Assembly: GCF_003429085.1 (NCBI RefSeq)
Contig: NZ_QVTC01000012.1
Coordinates: forward strand, 1 to 50,232
Length of the DNA: 50,232 nucleotides
Direction of reading: 5' to 3'
DNA from: Bacillus sp. V59.32b
GTDB taxonomy: Bacteria; Bacillota; Bacilli; Bacillales; DSM-1321
Positions 18,874-25,718 of this stretch are shown piece by piece; within the stretch, counting starts at the first letter, position 1, and each line of letters opens with the position of its first letter. A model generated the notes under the pieces. It was not told the DNA's origin, did no database searches, and saw only the letters and a list, made by a program, of their open reading frames with translations. A program made the translations under genes and the position numbers.

Positions 18874-19437
18874 ATGAAACCGATATTGAGGGAATTCCCT
18901 GATAGGATAGAATCAGAAAGGCTTTACATTAGACCTTGCATGCCTGGCGATGGAAAAACGGTCCATAAAGCGATTACACACTCAAAAACAGAATTGATAG
19001 AATGGCTTCCATTTGCTAAGCATGATTCCACGGAAGACGATACTGAAGCGGGCATCCGCAAGGCTTATGCGAGTTTTATCGAACGGGAGGATTTCCGTCT
19101 GCATATTTACCGGAAAGCGGATGATATGTTTATCGGTTCTACGGGACTTCATAGAATAGATTGGGATCTGCCGAAATTCGAGATTGGCTACTGGATTGAT
19201 ACGAGACATAGGAAAAAAGGCTATATGACTGAAGCGGTCGAAGCGCTTACCGCCTTTGCATTTGACTATTACGGGGCAAACCGGGTAGAAATCCGCTGCG
19301 ACCCGGCAAACGAAAACAGCCGGCATATTCCTGAAAAACTAGGGTTCACGCTCGAAGGCATCCTGCGGAATAGCAGCTTGAGCGCTGATGGTTTGGACTT
19401 GAGAGATACATGCGTGTATGCGAAGATTGCTAAATGA
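18874..19437 (+). CDS. GNAT acetyltransferase, RimJ/RimL type
   Basis: A 187-residue acetyltransferase. The motif A region reads FEIGYWIDTRHRKKGYMTEAVEAL, followed by NRVEIRCDPANENSRHIPEKLGF, typical of RimJ/RimL-like enzymes such as YdaF that modify N-terminal serine or small substrates. The substrate is unknown. The ATG at 18874 follows TGGGGG; in-frame codons upstream run into the spoIIM promoter and are excluded. The gene's terminator was later duplicated by a transposon insertion. Confidence 0.88.
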   Translation: MKPILREFPDRIESERLYIRPCMPGDGKTVHKAITHSKTELIEWLPFAKHDSTEDDTEAGIRKAYASFIEREDFRLHIYRKADDMFIGSTGLHRIDWDLPKFEIGYWIDTRHRKKGYMTEAVEALTAFAFDYYGANRVEIRCDPANENSRHIPEKLGFTLEGILRNSSLSADGLDLRDTCVYAKIAK

Positions 19438-19447
19438 GAGATGAAAA

Positions 19448-19471
19448 CCCGTCCACTGAATGGTGGACGGG
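19448..19471 (+). terminator. GNAT terminator stem, left copy (no T tract)
   Basis: CCCGTCCAC pairs with GTGGACGGG. The same stem recurs at 19952-19973, on the far side of the inserted element, where the T-rich tail is found. This copy therefore looks like half of a target duplication. Confidence 0.7.
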
Positions 19472-19486
19472 CCAGATTGTCGACAA

Positions 19487-19523
19487 AAGGGGTTCGGAAT
19501 GGTCTCATTCCGAACCCCTTTTT
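19487..19523. terminator. Hairpin inside the IS remnant
   Basis: AAGGGGTTCGGAATG and CATTCCGAACCCCTT form a 15-bp perfect stem followed by TTT. It could end transcription of the GNAT gene or the transposase. Confidence 0.7.
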
Positions 19524-19583
19524 AGTGATTATTTCTATTTTTGCTTATTTTGAGTGTGAATGGACCTCACTTAGCCTTATTTA

Positions 19584-19748
19584 TTAGGCCATTTCTGGAC
19601 CTTGCCATGTCCAGTTTGCTATCTTCTTCAAATTCACGGCAGCGAAAGTAAGCATCGCCTGCATCAACAATTTTTTAAGTCCCCTTAACGTTGTCCCCAT
19701 TTTAAAATGGATTTTAGGAACGTTCCATAGTAAACGTTTAAAAGCCTG
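19584..19748 (-). pseudogene. Transposase C-terminal fragment (IS1182-like)
   Basis: On the minus strand an open frame of about 54 codons ends in TAA at 19584. It reads QAFKRLLWNVPKIHFKMG, then TTLRGLKKLLMQAMLTFAAV and NLKKIANWTW. The RGLKKxxMQAMLTFAAxNLKK pattern is typical of the C-terminus of IS1182/DUF772-type transposases. The frame is cut at its 5' side by the repeat that begins at 19746. Family assignment is from memory of the motif. Confidence 0.65.
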
Positions 19749-19879
19749 TTGATTGGAGTGGAAGGCGCGAAGACTCCTGCGGGAGCAGCGGGACAGGTGA
19801 GACCCCGCAGGAGCATGCGACGAGGAGGCTCACCGCCCGCCCCTAAGGTGCGCGAAGCGCCTGGAACGGAAATCAACAG
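19746..19879. repeat. Dispersed 134-bp repeat inserted in the IS remnant
   Basis: The ends CTGTTGATT and AATCAACAG are inverted, apart from the outermost base. Internal arms GACTCCTGCGGGAG and ACCCCGCAGGAG pair, giving a strongly folded, GC-rich segment. It belongs to the repeat type common between genes of many Bacillus genomes. A longer relative lies at 12139-12390. Confidence 0.7.
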
Positions 19880-19951
19880 ACCCCATTAACAGGCCAAATA
19901 AAAAAATAACTGCAGGCAAACTCGATTTCATCCAGTTTGTCTACAGTCTGA

Positions 19952-19984
19952 CCCGTCCACTGTGGTGGACGGGCAATTTCTTTT
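19952..19984 (+). terminator. GNAT terminator, right copy with T tract
   Basis: CCCGTCCAC and GTGGACGGG flank a 4-base loop and are followed by CAATTTCTTTT. This is the original terminator tail displaced 500 bases from the gene by the insertion. Confidence 0.7.
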
Positions 19985-20016
19985 GTCAAAATAGAGGCTG
20001 GATAGACGGCGAGATC

Positions 20017-20136
20017 GGTTTGTTATTCGAACTAACGGTTTTATTGCCCGAACAAGCATGTTTTTATTGTCGGAATAGCGATTTATTATCTAAACTGAAG
20101 ATTTATTATCCAAGCTGGGATTTTATTATCCAAAAC
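20017..20136. repeat. Array B: six units, period about 20 bp
   Basis: TTATT-cores recur at 20023, 20041, 20064, 20083, 20103 and 20123. The last three units share TTTATTATCyAAnCT at exact 20-base spacing; the first three are more degenerate. The array fills the space between the GNAT terminator and the 3' end of the convergent EndoQ gene. Confidence 0.65.
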
Positions 20137-20138
20137 AC

Positions 20139-21311
20139 CTATTCCGTTTTTACTTTCCCGTATTTGCCACCACCGCCGGCTTCTATGTCAAGCCTCCCCT
20201 TTCTTGCTAAATCGATATAGCCGGCGATTTTGTCGGGGACGATTTCCTTTATTTGTTCGATGTTCGCGCGGTGCAGGATGTCCATTTCCGTTCCCAACGC
20301 CTGAAGCAGACGTTCCATCGACTTTGGTCCGAGGCCGGGAATGAACTCTAACGGTACCTGATGGATGTATGGAGGACGTTCTCTTAAATTTGTCGGCGGA
20401 GATTCCGCTGAAAGCTCTTTAATCCGGTGTGAGACGCCTTTAATGATCTTTTTGCTCCCACATTCCGGACAGATGCGATCTATATCCTCCACAGGATACA
20501 AGCATACCTGGCAAACGGTGCGGTGGTACTTGCCAAGCCAGGGATTCAGCCCGTAGTTGGCTGAAATTCTCCTCCCATCCATTTCTTTCAACGCCTTTTC
20601 CAGCTCGATAAAATTCGGGTTCGCAAGATCCATCTTCTGGTATTCTCTCGCAATTTTATTAAGTGAATGGGCATCTGAATTCGTTAGGAATGTAAACGGG
20701 TTCAGCTCGCTTATATTTACAGCCATGGACGTATCTGAACTAAGTCCGAGCTCAACCCCATCTATCAGAGCGGGATCAAGCACTTCCTCCAGGCTCTTAT
20801 CCACTCCTTTTCCGTAAAGGCTCTTAAAAGGGGTGAAAACATGCGCTGGAATAAACAGGCCGCCAAGAGCTTTTGCTGTGCGCTGCAGCGTCCGGGCATC
20901 ACAGTAAATTCTTTGGGAGCTCAGCGTAATATTTGAGACATAGCCACTCATCCACGCTGAAAATTCCTTCATGATTGCAAGAGTTGGAAAATAAGCCAGC
21001 ACGTGAATGGGTCCCTTGCTATTCCCGTCATACACTTCAATTTCAGAGCCGGGAATGAGCGTGGTTGTGCCGTATTGGAGGCCACCTTCCGGATTCTCGG
21101 AAATCTCCCCTTTCCTGATGAGATCCTCGATTTCCTCCAATACTTCAGGCGAATGACAATCAATGACCCCAATCATATCAAGGCCTTTTCGTTCCCGGGA
21201 TATTCTTAGCACATTTTCGAGCGTCAATGTCCTGGCACCTGTAATCTTTACAGCCTTTCCACTCTTCGTCCTGCCGATATGGATATGCAGGTCGACGTAA
21301 TAAGCTTTCAT
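20139..21311 (-). CDS. Endonuclease Q (EndoQ) family protein
   Basis: A 390-residue protein with a PHP domain (YVDLHIHIGRTKSGKAVK at the N-terminus, VIDCHSPE near residue 50, TNSDAHSLNKIAREY near 210). A zinc-ribbon follows (CQVCLYPVEDIDRICPECG, near residues 268-286), then a helix-hairpin-helix (FIPGLGPKSMERLLQALG). This layout is that of EndoQ, known from Thermococcales and from Bacillus pumilus, which nicks DNA 5' of deaminated bases. Its ATG directly follows the nudF stop, so the two are co-translated. EndoQ is patchily distributed in Bacillaceae. Confidence 0.85.
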   Translation of the reverse strand: MKAYYVDLHIHIGRTKSGKAVKITGARTLTLENVLRISRERKGLDMIGVIDCHSPEVLEEIEDLIRKGEISENPEGGLQYGTTTLIPGSEIEVYDGNSKGPIHVLAYFPTLAIMKEFSAWMSGYVSNITLSSQRIYCDARTLQRTAKALGGLFIPAHVFTPFKSLYGKGVDKSLEEVLDPALIDGVELGLSSDTSMAVNISELNPFTFLTNSDAHSLNKIAREYQKMDLANPNFIELEKALKEMDGRRISANYGLNPWLGKYHRTVCQVCLYPVEDIDRICPECGSKKIIKGVSHRIKELSAESPPTNLRERPPYIHQVPLEFIPGLGPKSMERLLQALGTEMDILHRANIEQIKEIVPDKIAGYIDLARKGRLDIEAGGGGKYGKVKTE

Positions 21312-21863
21312 TTATTGTTCCAGCGCCTTTCTAAGCTGCAAATATTGAACGGCATAAGCGGTTTTTGCGTCGCGGATTTTTCCTTCCTTCATATATTGTT
21401 CTGCCTCTTCAAGCGTTAGTTCATACACCTCTACAAATTCATCTTCATCTCCCGGGGCCGCATTTTCCTTTTTCTGGAGGTTATGGGCAAAGTAAATGTG
21501 GACAAGTTCATCGGCAAATCCCGGGGAAGTATAAAAGGAGATGACATGCTCCATTCTTTCACACTCATAACCAGTTTCCTCTTCTAGCTCCCGGGATGCG
21601 GTGTGCAGCGGCTCTTCGCCGATTTCAAGCTTTCCTGCTGGTATTTCAACAAGGCTGCGCTCCATTGCTTTTCTGTACTGCTCCACCATGACGATTTTAT
21701 TTTCTTGCGTAATAGCGATGATTGCAACCGCACCCGGATGCTTGATGATTTCTCTTTTGCTTCGATTTCCATCTGGCAGTTCAACTTCATCGACCTGCAG
21801 GCTGATTACTTTTCCTTCAAATATCTTTTCCGTTGATACTGTCTTTTCTTCAAACTTCTTCAT
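21312..21863 (-). CDS. nudF: ADP-ribose pyrophosphatase NudF
   Basis: A 183-residue Nudix hydrolase. The Nudix box starts GKLEIGEEPLHTASRELEEE and ends TGYE (GX5EX7REUXEEXGU), preceded by VMVEQYRKAMERSLVEIPAG. It cleaves ADP-ribose to AMP and ribose-5-phosphate. The ATG at 21863 follows AGGGAGTG; upstream codons lack family similarity. It is the first gene of a pair with the EndoQ-like nuclease. Confidence 0.94.
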   Translation of the reverse strand: MKKFEEKTVSTEKIFEGKVISLQVDEVELPDGNRSKREIIKHPGAVAIIAITQENKIVMVEQYRKAMERSLVEIPAGKLEIGEEPLHTASRELEEETGYECERMEHVISFYTSPGFADELVHIYFAHNLQKKENAAPGDEDEFVEVYELTLEEAEQYMKEGKIRDAKTAYAVQYLQLRKALEQ

Positions 21864-21950
21864 TTTTTCACTCCCTGTTCTAAGGTAAGGACAATTGTTC
21901 ATACATTTTACCATAACACAGGAAAACTTCACTTATGGAGGCTGTTATGA

Positions 21951-22103
21951 ATGAAGGTATATGTATTGGACAAAGGAATCGTACTGGTGGGAAAAGGCTG
22001 GGAAATCAGAGAAAAGCTCAAAGAATATCAGAATCAATATGCGTATGTAAACGACTGGGTTCGGGATGTGCATCGACAGGCACCGGCAAAACGAGTCAAG
22101 TGA
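21951..22103 (+). CDS. mciZ: Z-ring formation inhibitor MciZ
   Basis: A 50-residue peptide starting MKVYVLDKGIVLVGKGWEIR and continuing EKLKEYQNQYAYVNDWV. This is a clear relative of B. subtilis MciZ (40 residues), a mother-cell peptide that caps FtsZ filaments during sporulation. The position between nudF and yqkF is also conserved. This copy has about ten extra C-terminal residues (RDVHRQAPAKRVK). GGAGG lies nine bases before the ATG. A perfect sigma-E -10 (CATACATT, 21900-21907) is upstream, though the -35 is poor. Confidence 0.9.
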   Translation: MKVYVLDKGIVLVGKGWEIREKLKEYQNQYAYVNDWVRDVHRQAPAKRVK

Positions 22104-22161
22104 ATTCTTTGTGATGAGCCGCTCCCTGCTATACAATATATTTAAAAAGGGAGTGGGTACA

Positions 22162-23082
22162 TTGAGACAAAGAAGATTGGGCAATTCCGATTTGAACGTT
22201 TCGGAAATGGGACTGGGCTGCATGTCGCTTGGAACGAACGAGAAAGAAGCAGCCCGCATTATAAAAACAGCCCTAGACGCAGGGATTAATTACTTTGATA
22301 CTGCTGATTTATATGATTTCGGTCGCAATGAAGAAATTGTCGGCAAAACGCTAAAGTCTGTCCGGGACCAGGTCGTCATTGCCACAAAGGTCGGCAACCG
22401 CTGGAATGAAAGCAAAGACAGCTGGAGCTGGGATCCATCCGGTGCCTACATAAAGAAAGCAGTCAAAGACAGCTTAAAGCGTCTAGCTACCGATTATATC
22501 GACCTTTACCAACTTCACGGCGGCACGACAGAAGACAATATCGATGAGACCATCGGGGCATTTGAGGATTTGAAAAAAGAAGGAGTCATCCGTTATTACG
22601 GGATTTCTTCCATACGACCGAACGTCATTAAGCAATATGTTAAAAAATCCGGGCTTGTTTCCGTCATGATGCAGTACAGCCTGCTTGACCGGCGTCCTGA
22701 GGAATGGATGCCGCTTTTATCGGAAAACAACATCCATATCATCGCCAGAGGTCCGGTCGCGAAAGGGCTATTGAGCGATAAAATGCTTGAAAAAGCTTCA
22801 ACTACTGTTAAGGAACAAGGTTTTCTAGACTACAGCTATGCGGAGCTTGAAGAATTATTGCCTGCTTTAAAAGACAAGCTTTCACCAAGATATATGAATG
22901 AAATTGCCCTTCAGTATGTACTATCACACAAGGCTGTCGGCGCGGTCATCCCGGGAGCCAGTTCAATCCAGCAGCTACGTGAAAATTGCCGGGCCCTCAA
23001 TGCGGCTCCGCTTTCCGAGGAAGAAATCACCCTTCTTAAAAAGCTGACAAAAGCCAGCACCTATGAAGCACACCGGGATTAG
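22162..23082 (+). CDS. yqkF: Aldo/keto reductase YqkF
   Basis: A 306-residue NADPH-dependent oxidoreductase. Catalytic Asp/Tyr lie in INYFDTADLYDFGRNEE (near residues 47-63), Lys in VIATKVGNRW and His in YQLHGG. It starts with TTG at 22162, preceded by AAAGGGAGTGGG, giving MRQRRLGNSDLNVSEMGLGC and the same length as B. subtilis YqkF. The physiological substrate is unknown. No hairpin terminator follows; tandem array C begins about 20 bases after the stop. Confidence 0.92.
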   Translation: MRQRRLGNSDLNVSEMGLGCMSLGTNEKEAARIIKTALDAGINYFDTADLYDFGRNEEIVGKTLKSVRDQVVIATKVGNRWNESKDSWSWDPSGAYIKKAVKDSLKRLATDYIDLYQLHGGTTEDNIDETIGAFEDLKKEGVIRYYGISSIRPNVIKQYVKKSGLVSVMMQYSLLDRRPEEWMPLLSENNIHIIARGPVAKGLLSDKMLEKASTTVKEQGFLDYSYAELEELLPALKDKLSPRYMNEIALQYVLSHKAVGAVIPGASSIQQLRENCRALNAAPLSEEEITLLKKLTKASTYEAHRD

Positions 23083-23101
23083 ATAAAGGAATCTGATTTT
23101 T

Positions 23102-23510
23102 TGTAGCTGGTTCCGGGTTTTGTAGCGAGGATTTTTTGTAGTTAACTTACTCATGATTGTAGCCAGGTTGCGGACTTTTGTTCCGGGCATTTTCGTTTTA
23201 TAGCCAGAGCGGGATTTCGTAGCAGAAATTTCTTTTTTGCAGCTGACTTTCTGTTGATTGTAGCCGAGTTGAGGGCTTTTGTAGCGGGAATTTTCGTTTT
23301 GTAGCCAACGCGGCATTTCGTAGCGGAAATTTCTTTTTTGTAGCTGACTTTCTGCTGATTGTAGCCGAGTTGAGGACTTTTGTAGCGGAGATTTTCGTTT
23401 TGTAGTCAACGCAGCATTTCATAGCGGAAATTTCTTTTTTGTCGTCGGTTTTCTGCTGATTGTAGCCGGGTTAAGGACTTTTGGAGCGTGAAACTCCATT
23501 TTGTAGCCAG
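23102..23510. repeat. Array C: about 21 units of 19-21 bp in a 101-bp higher-order repeat
   Basis: The core TTTTGTAGC recurs with offsets 20, 19, 20, 21 and 21, which repeat in order. Cores at 23199, 23300, 23401 and 23502 are each exactly 101 bases apart, and the other phases behave the same way. Between cores the sequence differs by phase but is conserved from one 101-bp copy to the next (for example GGAAATTTCTTT, TGACTTTCTGCTGA, CCGAGTTGAGGAC). It lies between convergent yqkF and yqkE and is not coding. Confidence 0.85.
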
Positions 23511-23659
23511 TCCCCGATTTCAATCTTGTCACGATTTTGGAAAAATGAGAGGAAAGTTTATTATTCCTCAACTAAAATCCGCCACACACTTAATTTTTAA
23601 AGAAAACTCGTCGATTGACGAGCCTTTTAAGGCGAAGGCAGAGACGAAGTTGCACTTAT

Positions 23660-23691
23660 GCAGAAAGGAAAGTTTATACTTTCCTTTCTGC
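23660..23691. terminator. Perfect hairpin downstream of array C
   Basis: GCAGAAAGGAAAGT pairs with ACTTTCCTTTCTGC around a 4-base loop. It may end transcription that reads through the array from yqkF, though only a weak T tract follows. Confidence 0.6.
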
Positions 23692-23694
23692 CAA

Positions 23695-23722
23695 TAAAAA
23701 CGGGAGTCGATCGGACTCCCTT
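23695..23722 (-). terminator. yqkE terminator
   Basis: GGGAGTC pairs with GACTCCC and is followed on the minus strand by GTTTTTATT. Confidence 0.7.
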
Positions 23723-23727
23723 ATCAC

Positions 23728-23988
23728 TTACTTAAAGTTCTTCCAATCCATCCCGCTTTCATTTAGCAGTTCCTCGAAGGATTTATTTTTTTCTTTCTGT
23801 CTGCGTTCCTCTTTCCTTTTCGCTTCCTCGGCTGCCTTTTTCGTCGCTTCCTCTTCAGAAAGTTGTTTTTGCTGTTCGCGAAGCTTCGCCATTATATCGC
23901 CATTAATAAGGTCTCCAAGCTTTAAGGAATCATCTTCTTTTTTCTTGCTTTGATTCTGATTTTTATGTGTTTGCTGTTTCTTTTTCAT
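23728..23988 (-). CDS. yqkE: YqkE family protein (DUF3886)
   Basis: A highly charged 86-residue protein, mostly predicted helix or coiled coil: KKEDDSLKLGDLINGDIMAK, then a long E/K/R-rich stretch, then SFEELLNESGMDWKNFK. The layout and neighbours (yqkF, yqkD) identify YqkE. Function unknown. The start at 23988 has GGGAGG eight bases upstream; the ATG two codons earlier is too close to it. Confidence 0.85.
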   Translation of the reverse strand: MKKKQQTHKNQNQSKKKEDDSLKLGDLINGDIMAKLREQQKQLSEEEATKKAAEEAKRKEERRQKEKNKSFEELLNESGMDWKNFK

Positions 23989-24117
23989 CAGCATTTCCTC
24001 CCTGGATTCATGATTTCATTATACCACGTCTGCCTTGCTTCTTTTTCAAAGGTGCTTTTCCCATTTACTTAATGGTAAAATTAAGTAATGATTGTGGAAT
24101 GAACTGGAGGATTTTTT

Positions 24118-25044
24118 ATGAAGAAATGGTTTGTTATCCTGGGAAGCATTTTCGCTTACATAATCGGTATCGGTGTTTATTTTTCAAATCGGGTGCTGTA
24201 TATGAAAAAGAAGGAAGAAACGTTTGTCCGTGATCGGGAAATTACAGCAAAGCGTCTTATCGTTTCTGAATTCGATGCCCTCCGGAAAGAAGAAGTCTGG
24301 GTTTCTTCCCCTTCCGGCTATCCATTGAATTGTGTGTTCATTGAACCCCATGAGACCAAAAAATGGATGATTATCTGCCACGGTGTCACAGAGAATAAAA
24401 TAAACTCGATTAAATATATGAATATCTTTTTGAAGCGCGGTTTCAATGCAGTCATCTATGATCATCGCCGTCATGGCGGGTCCGGGGGCCGCACAAGCAG
24501 CTATGGCCACTATGAGAAGCTTGATTTAAAAGCGGTCGTTGATGAATTAAAGCGAAGAAAGGGCAGCGATATCACGCTTGGTATCCACGGTGAATCAATG
24601 GGAGCGGCCACGCTTTTGTTATATGCGGGTACCATTGAGGATGGAGCCGATTTTTATATCGCCGATTGTCCATTTTCGGATTTTGAAGCACAGCTAAAGC
24701 ATCAATTAAGAAAAGAGGTTCCGCTTCCTGATTGGATGGTGCTTCCGATCGGGAATGCTTTCATCAAGCTACGGGGCGGCTACCGCATCAGGGATATATC
24801 CCCAATCGCTTCTGTAAAAAACATACGAAAACCGGTATTGTTTATCCATAGCGTGCCGGACGATTTCATCCCGGTCGCGATGACAAAAGAGCTATACAAA
24901 GCAAAAGAAGGTGCGAAACAGCTCTATCTCCCCGCCGTCGGAGCCCACGCCCAATCTTATAATGAAAACAAGGAAGAATACGAGGAAGTGATTGACCGTT
25001 TCCTGAGCGAATTTGTTTTTTCTGAAGAAAATGAAAGGGGCTGA
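24118..25044 (+). CDS. yqkD: Alpha/beta hydrolase YqkD
   Basis: A 308-residue serine hydrolase anchored by an N-terminal helix (WFVILGSIFAYIIGIGVYF). The nucleophile is in GIHGESMGAATLLLY (near residue 160), the acid in FIHSVPDDFIPV and the histidine in VGAHAQSYNEN. It probably acts on an ester or peptide outside the membrane. The substrate is unknown. GGAGG precedes the ATG, and a bidirectional terminator separates it from yqkB. Confidence 0.9.
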   Translation: MKKWFVILGSIFAYIIGIGVYFSNRVLYMKKKEETFVRDREITAKRLIVSEFDALRKEEVWVSSPSGYPLNCVFIEPHETKKWMIICHGVTENKINSIKYMNIFLKRGFNAVIYDHRRHGGSGGRTSSYGHYEKLDLKAVVDELKRRKGSDITLGIHGESMGAATLLLYAGTIEDGADFYIADCPFSDFEAQLKHQLRKEVPLPDWMVLPIGNAFIKLRGGYRIRDISPIASVKNIRKPVLFIHSVPDDFIPVAMTKELYKAKEGAKQLYLPAVGAHAQSYNENKEEYEEVIDRFLSEFVFSEENERG

Positions 25045-25066
25045 CGTAAATGTCAGCCCCGCTTCA
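25035..25066. terminator. Bidirectional terminator between yqkD and yqkB
   Basis: GGGGCTGAC pairs with GTCAGCCCC around a 6-base loop. The yqkD stop codon lies inside the left arm. Confidence 0.8.
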
Positions 25067-25068
25067 TT

Positions 25069-25398
25069 TTATCCTGCTGTCCGGTCAAAAAAGCTCATGC
25101 GCGGATTAAGCATCCCGTTTGGGCTTTTTAATTGGAAGCTGTTTGCATCTGGTACAAAATCAATTTTCATCACATCGTCCATAAAAATCATTTTGGACTT
25201 TTCTATATAAACCGGCAGATAATTCGTTTCGATTCTTTCACTATTCTGCTCAACATCATCGGCAAACCAAAGGGCTGTTACTCCGCTAACAACACAGCCG
25301 CATCCGTCCGTATCGTATTTTAATGTAAGATATCCGTTCTGTCCATTCACTTTCTCGGTAGCCTTTTTAATCGCTCCTTCAGTCCACTCTATGTTCAT
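25069..25398 (-). CDS. yqkB: HesB/IscA-like protein YqkB
   Basis: A 109-residue member of the Fe-S biogenesis (HesB-like) fold. It keeps the C-x-C motif in YDTDGCGCVVSGV (near residue 33) but lacks the canonical C-terminal cysteine pair, ending LNPRMSFFDRTAG as in YqkB proteins. The role is uncertain; iron-sulfur trafficking is inferred from the fold. GGGG precedes the ATG. Confidence 0.88.
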   Translation of the reverse strand: MNIEWTEGAIKKATEKVNGQNGYLTLKYDTDGCGCVVSGVTALWFADDVEQNSERIETNYLPVYIEKSKMIFMDDVMKIDFVPDANSFQLKSPNGMLNPRMSFFDRTAG

Positions 25399-25560
25399 CT
25401 TAAATCCCCTTTCTCTTCAGGAAACCCTGTTATTATTATACCTTAAGTAATACACTCTGTTAATTAATCTGATTTCAGTCTCTGGGATTTTCCTGCTATT
25501 ACATTTTCCTATCTCCAAACAAAATATGAAACATTTGTTCTCATTTCCATCTTTTAAATC

Positions 25561-25590
25561 TTGAATACGGATCATATGTTCGCATATAAT
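25561..25590 (+). promoter_or_regulatory. SOS promoter with LexA-like box between -35 and -10
   Basis: TTGAAT (25561-25566) and TATAAT (25585-25590) are 18 bases apart. Between them GGATCATATGTTCG (25569-25582) fits the Bacillus LexA pattern CGAAC-N4-GTTCG at all but two positions. A weaker half-matching site (AAACATTTGTTC) is about 40 bases upstream. LexA bound here would block the promoter. Confidence 0.7.
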
Positions 25591-25622
25591 AGAACAAAAG
25601 TGCTATACAGGGGTGCATAATC

Positions 25623-25718
25623 ATGAATAACAACAGAGATAAAAAAGATGGCAGCAAAAGCCTTTACAGGGACCAGTTCCGGTTTAGGTTCGTGGAGAGA
25701 GTTGGGATCATGTCATGA
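25623..25718 (+). CDS. Putative 31-aa leader protein of the SOS polymerase operon
   Basis: The product reads MNNNRDKKDGSKSLYRDQFR then FRFVERVGIMS, a small basic peptide. AGGGGTG lies seven bases before the ATG. Its stop overlaps the start of the polymerase gene in ATGA, so it should be translationally coupled to it. It is the first frame after a LexA-controlled promoter. I do not recognise a family. It could be a real protein or only a coupling leader. Confidence 0.5.
   Translation: MNNNRDKKDGSKSLYRDQFRFRFVERVGIMS

Larger units (their letters stand above)
19473..19950. mobile_element. IS1182-like element remnant, 478 bp
   Basis: The terminal inverted repeats CAGATTGTCGACAAA (19473-19487) and, reversed, CAGACTGTAGACAAA (from 19950) match at 13 of 15 positions. 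The element is flanked on both sides by the terminator stem CCCGTCCAC...GTGGACGGG, consistent with a duplicated palindromic target of about 24 bases. Inside are a 15-bp perfect hairpin (19487-19520), the C-terminal codons of a transposase, and another dispersed repeat. Most of the transposase is gone. Confidence 0.7.

Noticed and set aside
22975..23409. A 144-codon open frame on the minus strand
   Set aside because: It runs from inside yqkF through tandem array C. Its repeats come from the 20/101-base DNA period, it has no ribosome site, and it overlaps a solid gene.
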